Of a stretch of 48,009 nt of DNA, positions 8,458 through 16,850 are shown piece by piece. Numbering within the stretch: the first letter of the stretch is position 1; each line of letters starts with the position of its first letter. The DNA lies in assembly GCA_009692425.1 (NCBI GenBank), contig SHZF01000033.1:1-48009 (forward strand), in the 5' to 3' direction. This DNA comes from Myxococcales bacterium. GTDB taxonomy: Bacteria; Myxococcota_A; UBA9042. The translations under genes and the position numbers were made by a program. The notes beneath the pieces are model-generated. The model ran no database searches, had not been told where the DNA came from, and worked only from the letters and a program-made list of their open reading frames with translations.

Positions 8458-10013
8458 TGCAGCCGCTCGCCCAAGGCCGCCTCGGCAGCCGCGAGCAGCG
8501 CACCGGTCCGCACCAGGTCGGCCGCGATGTCGAGGTCCTTGTGCAGCACGCGGTCTTCGTCGAGCGGAGTCACCACCTGGCGCAGCGCCCGCCACACGGC
8601 TCCCGTGCCAACTCCCGGCTGCAGCGGGGCGCGCAGGTCGATGCCCTGGGCCGCACACAGCAACTCGATGCCGACCACGCGCTCGCCCATCTCGACGACA
8701 TCGACCAGCCGGCGCGCCGCGATCGGGCCCATCGACACGTGGTCTTCGCGGTTGGCCGACGACGGGATCGAATCGACGCTGTTGGGGAAGCACAGCGCCT
8801 TGCATTCGCTGACCAGCGCGGCGGCCGTCACCTGCGCGATCATGAATCCGCTGTTCAGCCCGGAAGCGCGCGACAGGAACGGCGGCAGGCCGCTCGACAA
8901 GTGCGGGTTGACGAGCTGTTCGACGCGCCGCTCAGCCATCGACAGCAGGCTGGCCAGCGCGATGCGGGCAAAGTCGCAGCCGAGCGCCACGGGCTGGCCG
9001 TGGAAGTTGCCGCCCGACAGGATGTCCCCTGCGCCCGCCTCGCCGGAATCAGCGGGAAAAATGAGCGGATTGTCGGTAACGGCGTCGATCTCCACACACA
9101 GCACGCGGTCGAAATGCGACAATGCGTCGCGCGTGGCGCCGTGCACCTGCGGCATGCAGCGCAAGGAGTACGGGTCCTGCACCTTCTTGCAGTCGGGGCC
9201 AGCGTGGCTGTCGATGAGGGGGCTGGCCTGGCACAGGGCGCGCAAGTTTGCCGCGGTCGCCGCCTGGCCGGGATGAGCCCGCAGTGCCTGGATGCGCGGA
9301 TCGAAGGCGCGCACCGACCCCAGCAATGCCTCGACCGACAGCGCGCCAGTCACGTCCGCGCAGCGCACCAGCCGCCATGCCCGTTCGAGGGCGAGCGCGC
9401 CGATGGCCGTCATGGCCTGAGTGCCGTTGATGAGCGAGAGCCCCTCCTTGGCCGCGAGCCGCAGCGGTTGCAGGCCCGCGTGCTCCAGTGCCTCCGCGCC
9501 GGATCGCACGACGCCCTCGAATTCGGCCTCCCCTTCGCCGATCAGCACCAGCGCCAGGTGGGCCAGCGGCGCGAGATCGCCCGAGGCCCCCACCGAGCCC
9601 TGCGCCGGCACGACAGGCGTCACGCCGCGCGCCAGCAGGCTGCACAGTGCATCGACGACGAGCGGTCGCACGCCGGAATGCCCGCGCGCCAGCACCTGGG
9701 CCCGCAGCAGCATCATCGCGCGCACCACGTCGCGTGGCAGGTGCGCCCCGACCCCGCAAGCATGGCTGCGCACGAGGTTGGTCTGGAGTTGCTCGACCTG
9801 TTCGATCGGGATCACGACCTCGGCGAGCGCGCCAAAACCCGTGTTGATGCCGTAGCGCGGGACCTCGTGCTCGCGCAGGAAGGCATCGACGACCGCGCGC
9901 GCCCGCTCCATGCGCTGGCGGGCGACGGGCCCGAGCAGAGGCTGGGCGCGGCCGTGGGCCACATCCCACACGTCGGGGAGCGCGAGAGGCTGGCTGAGGT
10001 CGAGGGTCCGCAT
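8454..10013 (-). CDS. hutH: Histidine ammonia-lyase
   Basis: 519 residues, the usual family length, from the ATG at 10013. It deaminates L-histidine to trans-urocanate and ammonia in the cytosol. Visible hallmarks are RYGINTGFG (53-61), the MIO-forming Ala-Ser-Gly at 143-145 within [14 protein letters not shown], then INGTQ, TDNPL and [12 protein letters not shown]. The rest of the Hut pathway (hutU, hutI, hutG) is not in the window; the only coupled gene is the Maf protein, whose ATG overlaps this stop codon. The frame stays open on this strand to 11336, but that part is antisense to the next gene and not plausible protein. Tyrosine or other aromatic ammonia-lyase activity cannot be excluded without alignment. 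Confidence 0.93.
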   Translation of the reverse strand: MRTLDLSQPLALPDVWDVAHGRAQPLLGPVARQRMERARAVVDAFLREHEVPRYGINTGFGALAEVVIPIEQVEQLQTNLVRSHACGVGAHLPRDVVRAMMLLRAQVLARGHSGVRPLVVDALCSLLARGVTPVVPAQGSVGASGDLAPLAHLALVLIGEGEAEFEGVVRSGAEALEHAGLQPLRLAAKEGLSLINGTQAMTAIGALALERAWRLVRCADVTGALSVEALLGSVRAFDPRIQALRAHPGQAATAANLRALCQASPLIDSHAGPDCKKVQDPYSLRCMPQVHGATRDALSHFDRVLCVEIDAVTDNPLIFPADSGEAGAGDILSGGNFHGQPVALGCDFARIALASLLSMAERRVEQLVNPHLSSGLPPFLSRASGLNSGFMIAQVTAAALVSECKALCFPNSVDSIPSSANREDHVSMGPIAARRLVDVVEMGERVVGIELLCAAQGIDLRAPLQPGVGTGAVWRALRQVVTPLDEDRVLHKDLDIAADLVRTGALLAAAEAALGERLQ

Positions 10014-10133
10014 GGCGCCAGAGTCTAGCCGGTGCAGCGCCCGGAACCCAAGACCCGGCAGAACTTGCCGGCTGCAACAACGCGCCGTACCGTGCCGCCT
10101 GACGGTGTCGCGCCGCCAGCCGAGAGTCTCGCC

Positions 10134-11423
10134 ATGCGCCGTTGGACGTTCGTGACCTCGCTCCTGCTCGTGGGTGCCGCACTGCCAGACAATGGCGCGA
10201 GTGCCCAACCACTGCCGCCGCCCCCGCGCGTGCTGCACAATCCGGCACCGAAAGAGGGCGAGGAGTTCGGCTTCCCGTTGGCGGTCTACGGCGAGGACCT
10301 GCTGGTGGCGGTGGCGGCGTCCGATGGCGGCGTGCAACAGCATGGCCGCGTGCTGCAGATGGACCTGCGCTCGGGCGCGGCGTTGCGGACCTTCGACCGC
10401 CCGCGCGCGCCCTCGGCGACGGGGGCGGCGCGCGCCAAGGGCAAGCTGGAGTCGGCGAATTCTGCCGTGGCGAGCGTGCTGAACGTCGAAGACAAGGTCC
10501 TGGTGGGAATGCCATACGACGACGTCGGCAAGCAGAAGTTCACCGGCGCCGTGCACATGTTCTACAGTCACGACGGTGCCCTGTTGCGCACGCTCGCAGT
10601 GCCGCCGCGCTTCAAGACGCGCGTGTTCGACCTGCGCGACAGCCGGTTCGGCGCGGCGCTGGCCCATGCCGATGGCGCCTTGCTGGTGGGCGCCCCGGGC
10701 GTGGCGGGCCCGCCGGCTGCGGGTTCGAAGAAGGGACCAGCGCGCGTTGGTGCCGTGTTCCAGTACGACCTGCTGGCGGGGTCGCTGCAGCAGGTGTACG
10801 CCAAGGAAGACGGCCACGAGGAAGACGAGTTTGGCGCGGCGCTGGCGACGGTGCGCGGCATGGTGCTCGTCGCGGCGCCGGGTGAAACCGGTGGCGGCAC
10901 GGTGTACGCCTACAATCCGGTCGGCGCCGTGCCCATTCGCAGCTTCCGCCGCGCCGATGGCAAGCCCACTGACGGGTTTGCCCACGCGCTGGCGACGACG
11001 GAGCGCTACCTGCTCGTGGGCGCGCCCGGCGAGTCGACCCTGCGCCCGCGTGGCGGCGCCGTGTTCGTGTTCGACCTCACGACCGGGACGCTGCAGCGCG
11101 TGCTGCGGCCACCGGCGACGAAGGCCCACGATCTGTTCGGTTATTCCGTGATCGGTGCCGGTGTCTTCGCGCTCGCGGGCGGCCACGGGGTGGACCGGGG
11201 CGCTGGTGCGGTCTATGCGCTGGACCCGGCCAGCGGCGACACGTTGCAGACGCTGCGGGCGCCGCGGCCCGGCGTGGAGCACGGCTTCGGGATGTCGATT
11301 GCGCAGATGGGGGCGAAGCTGGCGGTCAGCGCGCACCGCGAGCCGGCGGGCGAGGTCAGCACGGGCGTGGTGTACGTGATGGCGCTGGAACTGCCGGGCA
11401 TGGTCACGGCTGCGGCAAGGTAG
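10134..11423 (+). CDS. Exported FG-GAP/integrin-alpha-like beta-propeller protein
   Basis: 429 residues from the ATG at 10134, chosen because it begins a signal peptide ([17 protein letters not shown], cleavage near GASAQ); the frame is open upstream to 10032. About seven repeats of 45-60 residues follow the pattern 'FG-x-A-L...LLVGAPG...G-x-V-x-x-y-d...G', for example [19 protein letters not shown] and [19 protein letters not shown]. This is the FG-GAP pattern that folds into a seven-bladed propeller. It is probably periplasmic or secreted. The partner is unknown. It is divergent from hutH across a 120-base spacer that should hold both promoters. Confidence 0.82.
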   Translation: MRRWTFVTSLLLVGAALPDNGASAQPLPPPPRVLHNPAPKEGEEFGFPLAVYGEDLLVAVAASDGGVQQHGRVLQMDLRSGAALRTFDRPRAPSATGAARAKGKLESANSAVASVLNVEDKVLVGMPYDDVGKQKFTGAVHMFYSHDGALLRTLAVPPRFKTRVFDLRDSRFGAALAHADGALLVGAPGVAGPPAAGSKKGPARVGAVFQYDLLAGSLQQVYAKEDGHEEDEFGAALATVRGMVLVAAPGETGGGTVYAYNPVGAVPIRSFRRADGKPTDGFAHALATTERYLLVGAPGESTLRPRGGAVFVFDLTTGTLQRVLRPPATKAHDLFGYSVIGAGVFALAGGHGVDRGAGAVYALDPASGDTLQTLRAPRPGVEHGFGMSIAQMGAKLAVSAHREPAGEVSTGVVYVMALELPGMVTAAAR

Positions 11424-11431
11424 GGAGACGC

Positions 11432-11587
11432 TTAGACCAAATCCCTTGAATTCGGCTCAGTGCTCGCTCGCCCGCGACGGCTGCGGCTGCGTTGCTCAGG
11501 CTCGAAATCCTCCTGCTATTCCTTAGCCTTCGCGCCTTGCCTCGCTCGCCGCGAGCCCTCGATCCGATTCGGCGGGCTTTGGTATTA
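11432..11587. mobile_element. MITE-like element with imperfect terminal inverted repeats
   Basis: A stretch of about 156 bases lies between the FG-GAP gene and the cytochrome gene. Its ends form an imperfect inverted repeat of 27 bases with 18 matches: the left end starts ttagaccaaatccc and the complement of the right end starts taataccaaagccc. Both ends carry TA, the target-site type of IS630/Tc1-like elements. The interior is repeat-like and holds no credible gene. The right end supplies the TAA stop codon of the cytochrome gene (bases 11585-11587). No second copy is in the window, so its mobile nature is inference. Confidence 0.5.
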
Positions 11588-11995
11588 GTCCGCCTTCGCT
11601 CCCGCCGCAATCCACGACCGCACCATCTCGATCCGCTCGGCTTCCAGCGCTCCGCCCGGTGGCATCGGGTCGCCGACGGCGGGCTTGGCCTGTGTCAGTT
11701 TGTCCATCAGGTACGACGCCGCCGGGTCGCCTGCAACCACCCGCTTGCGTGTGGGCTCGCCGGCTGCGGCCTTGTCGACGAGTTGAGCGCGCGCGTCCCC
11801 GTCCAGGCCCAGGCCGCCGGCCGGTGACGCGCCTTTGTGGCACGTCGAAAACACGCACGAGACGAATACCTTGGCCTTGACGTCCGCATACGTCGCGGGA
11901 GTCCCGTTCGCCGCGGCCGCGCACCCCCAAGCCAACGCTGCAACGCCCGCCCAGCCGGCCACAAGCACGCCGCCGTGCCCAGCGCCCGGCGTCAC
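11585..11995 (-). CDS. Small exported cytochrome c-like protein with CX4CH motif
   Basis: 136 residues from a GTG start at 11995 that overlaps the stop of the upstream monooxygenase-like gene (GTGA). The N-terminal hydrophobic stretch ends near WGCAAAANG, possibly a lipoprotein site. The heme-type motif is SCVFSTCH (Cys47, Cys52, His53), with four residues between the cysteines instead of the usual two. A likely distal Met111 lies in DPMPPGG, and the tail EMVRSWIAAGA is typical of planctomycete/myxobacterial c-type domains. It is probably a periplasmic electron carrier serving the coupled copper protein. Whether CX4CH binds heme here is unproven. Its stop codon lies in the MITE-like element. 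Confidence 0.75.
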   Translation of the reverse strand: MTPGAGHGGVLVAGWAGVAALAWGCAAAANGTPATYADVKAKVFVSCVFSTCHKGASPAGGLGLDGDARAQLVDKAAAGEPTRKRVVAGDPAASYLMDKLTQAKPAVGDPMPPGGALEAERIEMVRSWIAAGAKAD

Positions 11996-12978
11996 TGGAT
12001 CTTGCCGACCGAGCCGCACGTCCACTCCTCGTTGCCCTCGGGCGCCGGAAAATAGTAGCCGTACGTCGCGCACATCTCGCCAGGGAATTCGAGCGCCTTG
12101 CCCGTGTTGTTCTTGTAGACACACGAAGTCTTCAGCACGTCGCCCTTCTTGAACTCGTACGCCTCGCCGACCTTGAACTCCTTGACGGGCGGCTCGTCGC
12201 GGTACTCGGCCTTCCACGGGTTGATGTCGAGCAGCGTCTTCATGGCGCCCTCCGGCCCCGCCTCGGCCTTGAAGCGCAGGCCCCATTCGTGCATGTGCGG
12301 GCCGATCATCAGCAACTTCATGTCGCGCGGCACCTTGCATTCGTAGGTCAGGGTCTGCTCGGCGTCGCTCGGCTTGAGCACGAACGTGATGTCCGACGTG
12401 CCATAGAACCCGGCGAGCGTCTGCACTTCGGCCTTGGTGACCTGCTTGACGTGCAGGATGTCCTTGACGCGGATGGCCTTCGTGCCCGTGTTGACGTAGT
12501 GCTGCTGCACGACGAGTTGCGTGCCCTTCTTGACGCGCACCGCCATGCCGGCCGGGAACTTGGCGAGGCCAAAATTGACCGACGCCATCACCGGCGACAA
12601 CTTGATCATGTCCTCGGCCGATGTGCAATCGCGCACCGTGCCGGGCTTTTCGGGCTCGCTGGTCTTGAACAGGACTGCATGGTGGCCGAACTTGCCCTGG
12701 TAGCTCTCAAGGGCGGTGTAGTAGACGTCTTCGGCGAGCGGTTCGACGAAGTAGCAGTTCTGCACTTCCTTGCCCGCGGCGATCGTCGTTTCCGGGAAAA
12801 TGAACTCCTTGTGGCCGGCCGGCAGCACGGGCGCCGTCGCGAAGTACTTCACCGGTTCGGTGCTTGCGGCCGTCGCGGCGGGCTCCGCCGACGCGCACGC
12901 AGTGGCGGCAAGAACGGGGAGCGCCCAGGTCGTGTGCCATGCGATGTGCAGGGTGGCGCGGAACGGAAACAGCGACAT
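11992..12978 (-). CDS. Copper type II ascorbate-dependent monooxygenase-like (PHM-like) protein
   Basis: 328 residues with a signal sequence (about 1-30, possibly lipidated near ATAC). The copper ligands known from peptidylglycine monooxygenase can be matched. CuH-type: His99-His100 in FGHHAVLF and His160 in QQHYVNTG. CuM-type: His228/His230 in GPHMHEWG and Met302 in GEMCATYGYY. All six ligand positions are therefore present, with PHM-like spacing. The eukaryotic enzymes hydroxylate peptide C-termini or dopamine; substrates of bacterial members are unknown. It acts in the periplasm or outside the cell and is coupled to the cytochrome-like gene, whose product may deliver electrons in place of ascorbate. 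Confidence 0.85.
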   Translation of the reverse strand: MSLFPFRATLHIAWHTTWALPVLAATACASAEPAATAASTEPVKYFATAPVLPAGHKEFIFPETTIAAGKEVQNCYFVEPLAEDVYYTALESYQGKFGHHAVLFKTSEPEKPGTVRDCTSAEDMIKLSPVMASVNFGLAKFPAGMAVRVKKGTQLVVQQHYVNTGTKAIRVKDILHVKQVTKAEVQTLAGFYGTSDITFVLKPSDAEQTLTYECKVPRDMKLLMIGPHMHEWGLRFKAEAGPEGAMKTLLDINPWKAEYRDEPPVKEFKVGEAYEFKKGDVLKTSCVYKNNTGKALEFPGEMCATYGYYFPAPEGNEEWTCGSVGKIQ

Positions 12979-13143
12979 GGGTGCCTCAGGGTGCGGCGGG
13001 CGAGCCCTGCCGCGGGAAAAAGACCATCGGGGAGTCTGGCGGGCCGTGGGCCGCTGTCAAGTCGAATCGAACAGCATCGTGTGCCCGACTGGTACATTCG
13101 CCGCGATTTGACAGGTGCCGCCGCAGCCCGCAAGTATGGCCGC

Positions 13144-13599
13144 ATGCACCTCGCCCATGCCCTCGCCCATGCCCGCGCCATCGCGTGCTGTTGTTTGGCC
13201 CTCGCGTGTGCCGCCCCGAGCGCGGCGGCCGGCAGCGGGGACCTCGCGGACACCACCGCAGCGCCCGACACCACCGCCGAAGCGGCCAACCTGGACGCTG
13301 CCGCCGGGGCGGTCGATACCGGCTTTGCTCCTTCCGACGTCCCCGCGAACCCCGACGCCTGCGCGGCCCCGGGAGCATCCGGCAACGACGGTGGCATCGG
13401 CGAGTACTGCACGCCGAAAGGTGGCCAGTGCAAGGACAACGGCACGGCGCTCATCTGCACCGTCGACTTCACGAAGACGGCACCGCCGTTTTGCACGATC
13501 TATTGCGAGACAGACGCCGACTGCGGCGCCAACGCCGTCTGCACCGGCGAGAAGGAAGGCACGCAAAAGGGCTGCACGCCCAAGTGCCTCATCAAGTAG
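13144..13599 (+). CDS. Small Cys-rich lipoprotein
   Basis: 151 residues from the ATG at 13144. A signal sequence rich in Cys (AIACCCLALAC) suggests a lipoprotein. It is followed by an Ala/Asp/Thr-rich linker (about 30-70) and a C-terminal domain with about ten cysteines (from EYCTPKGGQC to CTPKC), probably a small disulfide-bonded fold common in secreted myxobacterial proteins. The function is unknown. It is divergent from the PHM-like gene and convergent with the histidine kinase gene, 15 bases from its stop. The longer open frame upstream to 12289 is antisense to the PHM-like gene and is not used. Confidence 0.7.
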   Translation: MHLAHALAHARAIACCCLALACAAPSAAAGSGDLADTTAAPDTTAEAANLDAAAGAVDTGFAPSDVPANPDACAAPGASGNDGGIGEYCTPKGGQCKDNGTALICTVDFTKTAPPFCTIYCETDADCGANAVCTGEKEGTQKGCTPKCLIK

Positions 13600-13614
13600 C
13601 CGCCAACGCCGCGG

Positions 13615-15411
13615 CTAGCCGACCTTGCGCAGGGCGTTGTCCAGCGCCGCGCGCACCGCCTTGAGCAGCGCTTCGGGCGCGAGCGGCTTGGGCAGGAAGC
13701 GCAGCGACGGCTCAAGTTCACCGTTGTGGACGATGGCGTTGCGCGTGTGGCCACTCATGAAGAGCACACGCAGCGTCGGCCGCAGCAGGAGCAGGCGCTC
13801 GGCGAGTTGCCGACCGTTCAGTTGCGGCAGCACGACGTCGGTCAGCAGCAGGTGGATCGGCCCCGCGAACTGCTCGCACGCGATCAGCGCTTCGCCCGGG
13901 TTGCGCGCCGCCAGCACGTGGTATCCGTGGTGTTCGAGAATCGTGCGCGCCACGTCGCGGACGGCGTCGGCGTCATCGACGATCAGCACGGTTTCGGTGC
14001 CACCCCGCGCCGCGGCCGGCTTCTCGTCGGCCCGCAGCGGCTCTGCCGCCCCCTCGGCAGCGGGAAGGAGCACCTTGAACGTCGTGCCGCGCCCCGGCTC
14101 GCTGTACACCCAAACGTGGCCGCCGGACTGCTTGACGATGCCGAATACTGTGGACAGCCCGAGTCCGGTGCCCGCGCCGGGTTCCTTGGTGGTGAAGAAC
14201 GGCTCGAAGATGTGCGCCATCGTCTGGGGGTCCATCCCCGCTCCCGAGTCGGTGACGGCGAACACCGCATAGCGCCCCGGCTCGAGTCCGAGGTGATCCG
14301 ACGCCAGGCGGTCATCGACGTCGAGCGTGCCGGTCTCGATTGTCAGCGTGCCCCCCTGGGCCATAGCGTCCCGCGCGTTGACCACCAAGTTGAGCAGCAC
14401 CTGCTCGATTTGGCTCGGGTCGGCCTTGACGAGCGCGCGCCGGTCCGACGTCACAACCCGCAAGTCGATGTCGGCCCCCAAAACGCGTTGGAAAAGTTTG
14501 CCCATGTTGAGCAGCACGTCGTCGAGATCGAGTACGCGCGGTTGTATGACCTGCTGGCGCGACAATGCGAGCAACTGCCGCGTCAGGTCCGCTGCCCGCA
14601 GCGCCGCCGTTCGCACTTCGTTCAGATCGCTGTACGTCTGCGAGCCGGCGCCTTCGCGCAGCATGATCAGTTCGGCGTAGCTCAGCACGACCGACAACAG
14701 GTTGTTGAAGTCGTGGGCGACGCCGCCCGCCAGCCGCCCGACCGCGTCCAGCCGCTGCGCCTGACGCAGTTGCTGTTCGGTGCGGGCAAGCGCGGCCTCA
14801 GCCCGGCGGCGCTCAGCCAGTTCGCGCTGGGCCGCGTCGTACAGCCGGGCGTTGTGGATGGCAAGTGCGGCCTGCTCGGTCAGGTCCTCGACCAGGGCGC
14901 GATCGTCGTCGTCAAAGGGGCCGCTGGCGTCGCCATGGCGCACCAGTTGCAGCACTCCGATCGATTTCCCATGGACGCGCAACGGCGCAATCAACAGGCT
15001 GCGGATGCCGACCGCGTCGACCATTGGCCACCAGCGCGGCGTCAACTGCGCCTTGAACACCGCGGCATCGACCACCGGGATGTGGACCGCCGTGCCCGAC
15101 TCCAGCGCGCGCCACGCGACGGACTGTTCGGCCGTGCGCAGGCGATCTGCCGCGAGCACCTCAGCGATCACCGCCAGCGCGGCGGGGTCGCGGTCGTGCA
15201 TTCCGTGGAGGTCGAGGTAGTCGCCGTCGGTGCTGAGCAGGCGGATGCTGCAGTAGTCGCCGACATCGTTCGCCAGCGTTTCGACCACGCACTGCAGCAG
15301 CCGTGGCAGGTCCGTCGTCGCGTCCGAAAAACGGCGCAGGGCGTCGCGCAACAGCCGCAGCCGAGTGGCCAGTCGCTCCTCGCGGGTGGGCGTCCCGGTA
15401 GACTCGCTCAT
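13615..15411 (-). CDS. Cytosolic hybrid sensor histidine kinase (GAF-HisKA-HATPase-REC)
   Basis: 598 residues from the ATG at 15411, chosen because GGAGG lies four bases before it; an upstream ATG at 15438 lacks this. GAF sensor at about 30-190, short coiled coil, HisKA with His233 in GGVAHDFNNLL, ATPase N box with Asn345 (NARDAM), G boxes DSGAGMD and GTGLGLS, then a C-terminal receiver with Asp479-Asp480, phospho-acceptor Asp525 (LLLTDVVLP) and Lys574. There are no membrane segments, so the sensing is intracellular. Kinases with the HDFNN signature often pass phosphate to their own receiver and on to another partner; no separate regulator lies nearby. Confidence 0.92.
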   Translation of the reverse strand: MSESTGTPTREERLATRLRLLRDALRRFSDATTDLPRLLQCVVETLANDVGDYCSIRLLSTDGDYLDLHGMHDRDPAALAVIAEVLAADRLRTAEQSVAWRALESGTAVHIPVVDAAVFKAQLTPRWWPMVDAVGIRSLLIAPLRVHGKSIGVLQLVRHGDASGPFDDDDRALVEDLTEQAALAIHNARLYDAAQRELAERRRAEAALARTEQQLRQAQRLDAVGRLAGGVAHDFNNLLSVVLSYAELIMLREGAGSQTYSDLNEVRTAALRAADLTRQLLALSRQQVIQPRVLDLDDVLLNMGKLFQRVLGADIDLRVVTSDRRALVKADPSQIEQVLLNLVVNARDAMAQGGTLTIETGTLDVDDRLASDHLGLEPGRYAVFAVTDSGAGMDPQTMAHIFEPFFTTKEPGAGTGLGLSTVFGIVKQSGGHVWVYSEPGRGTTFKVLLPAAEGAAEPLRADEKPAAARGGTETVLIVDDADAVRDVARTILEHHGYHVLAARNPGEALIACEQFAGPIHLLLTDVVLPQLNGRQLAERLLLLRPTLRVLFMSGHTRNAIVHNGELEPSLRFLPKPLAPEALLKAVRAALDNALRKVG

Positions 15412-15451
15412 GATGCCTCCACGGGCATTGTGCGCCATGCGGTGGCCCTCG

Positions 15452-16666
15452 TCACGCGTACTGAATTCGAATGGTCTGGACCAGCAGTCGCAGCGCGCGT
15501 AGCACGACATCGGTGTCAGGGTGGCGCACGACCACGTAGCCGTCGCCCTCGTAGCTGTCCGATTTCGGGGCCCCGGGCTGGGGCAGACGGGCTTCAGCCA
15601 CAAGATGGCCGACCGCGCGATGTGCCGCTGCGACGCCTGTGACCTCCGCCACGCGCCCGCGCCCCTGGCCGCGCAGGAAGGCCGCTCCTGCCGCGTAGCG
15701 CCGCGTCCACGGACCGTCGAACGCCCCGTCTACGGCCGCCCGCGCCCAGGCCCGGTAGATATCGGCGTCGTGCACGAGGCCCGTCATCAGCGCCAGTTGT
15801 CCCCCTGGCGGTCGTGCCGCGATCTCGCCGACGGCCAGCGAGCCGTCGTCGCGGCGAAACCACTCCATGTGCGCGATGCCATCCTCCAGGCCGAGCACGC
15901 GCACGACCTTGGGTGCCAGCACACGCAGGTCGGCATACTCGGGGCCGGCCACGTCGCGCGGCAGCACGCAGCACCACTGGATCCACGGCGTGCGCAGCAC
16001 TTCGAGCGGCCCGGGCAGGTAGTGTGACACCGACAGCGCGCGCACTTGACCACCGGTCACCACGAGTTCGCAGCTGTGCTCGGCGCCGCGCAGGAATTCT
16101 TCTGCCAGCACCGGATCACGCGCGCTGGGCCGGATGTCGGCGAGCGCCGCGTGGAGGTCGGGCGCGCCATCGATGCGCCATGTCGAGCGGGCGCCCGCCC
16201 CGGCGGGAGGCTTGAGCACGATCGGAAAACCGACGCGCGCCACGAACTCCTTTGCATCGTCGAGGCAGGTCAGCAAGCTGTGGCGCGCGCACGGGATGCC
16301 GGCGGCCCGCAGCGTCTCCTTCATCAGCGCCTTGTCGCGGAAGCGGCGCGCGGTTTCGACCGACGGCCCTGCTACGCCAAAGTGGGCGCGCACCTGGGCG
16401 AGCGGCACCTGCAGCGACTCGAGGATGCCCGTGATGCGGTGCAAGGGCCCGTTCCGCGCGGCGAGCAGGGCCAGCCCGCCGGCGATCTGTTCCGGATCGA
16501 GCGCGTCGCCGACGGTGGCGACATCGTGCATCCAACCGGCTTGCTGGCGCGAGGGTGCCTGCTGGAACACGCCGAGCACGCGAACGTCATCCAACTGCCC
16601 GATACCCCGACAGAATCGCATGGTGACGTCCATCGGGAACGGGGCGACGAAGACGACGTTGCGCAT
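15452..16666 (-). CDS. ATP-grasp domain ligase
   Basis: 404 residues with an ATP-grasp layout. The N-terminal Rossmann-like part begins MRNVVFVAPFP. The central part has FRDKALMKETLRAAGIP, followed by the ATP-binding strand FPIVLKPPAGAGARST. The C-terminal lobe has AHMEWFRRDDGSLAVGEIAARPPGG, where the Glu residues and Arg probably bind metal and phosphate. It resembles the carbamoyl-phosphate-synthase-L/BacD-like amino acid ligases. It probably joins a carboxylate to an amine or amino acid with ATP hydrolysis. The substrates are unknown. It lies 40 bases upstream of the kinase gene on the same strand and diverges from the M2 peptidase. Confidence 0.82.
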   Translation of the reverse strand: MRNVVFVAPFPMDVTMRFCRGIGQLDDVRVLGVFQQAPSRQQAGWMHDVATVGDALDPEQIAGGLALLAARNGPLHRITGILESLQVPLAQVRAHFGVAGPSVETARRFRDKALMKETLRAAGIPCARHSLLTCLDDAKEFVARVGFPIVLKPPAGAGARSTWRIDGAPDLHAALADIRPSARDPVLAEEFLRGAEHSCELVVTGGQVRALSVSHYLPGPLEVLRTPWIQWCCVLPRDVAGPEYADLRVLAPKVVRVLGLEDGIAHMEWFRRDDGSLAVGEIAARPPGGQLALMTGLVHDADIYRAWARAAVDGAFDGPWTRRYAAGAAFLRGQGRGRVAEVTGVAAAHRAVGHLVAEARLPQPGAPKSDSYEGDGYVVVRHPDTDVVLRALRLLVQTIRIQYA

Positions 16667-16850
16667 GGGCGGCAGCGTGGCCGTGCGCGGGGGTAGACGT
16701 CAAGCTGGACCTTCACTCCATCGCGTGCAGTTCGCCGAGGGCAGCGGCGCCGAATTCGACGGCGGCCGGCACGTCAACGGGGTTCATTGCCGGGTTGTTC
16801 CTGCGCGGCGCCGTCTGCGCTAGGCTCCCGCCCCTGCACCCTGAGGCTTC

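Noticed and set aside
10014-11336. N-terminal extension of the hutH reading frame on the minus strand
   Set aside because: It is antisense to the FG-GAP gene, has an Arg/His/Gln-rich composition typical of high-GC shadow frames, and hutH has normal length from 10013.
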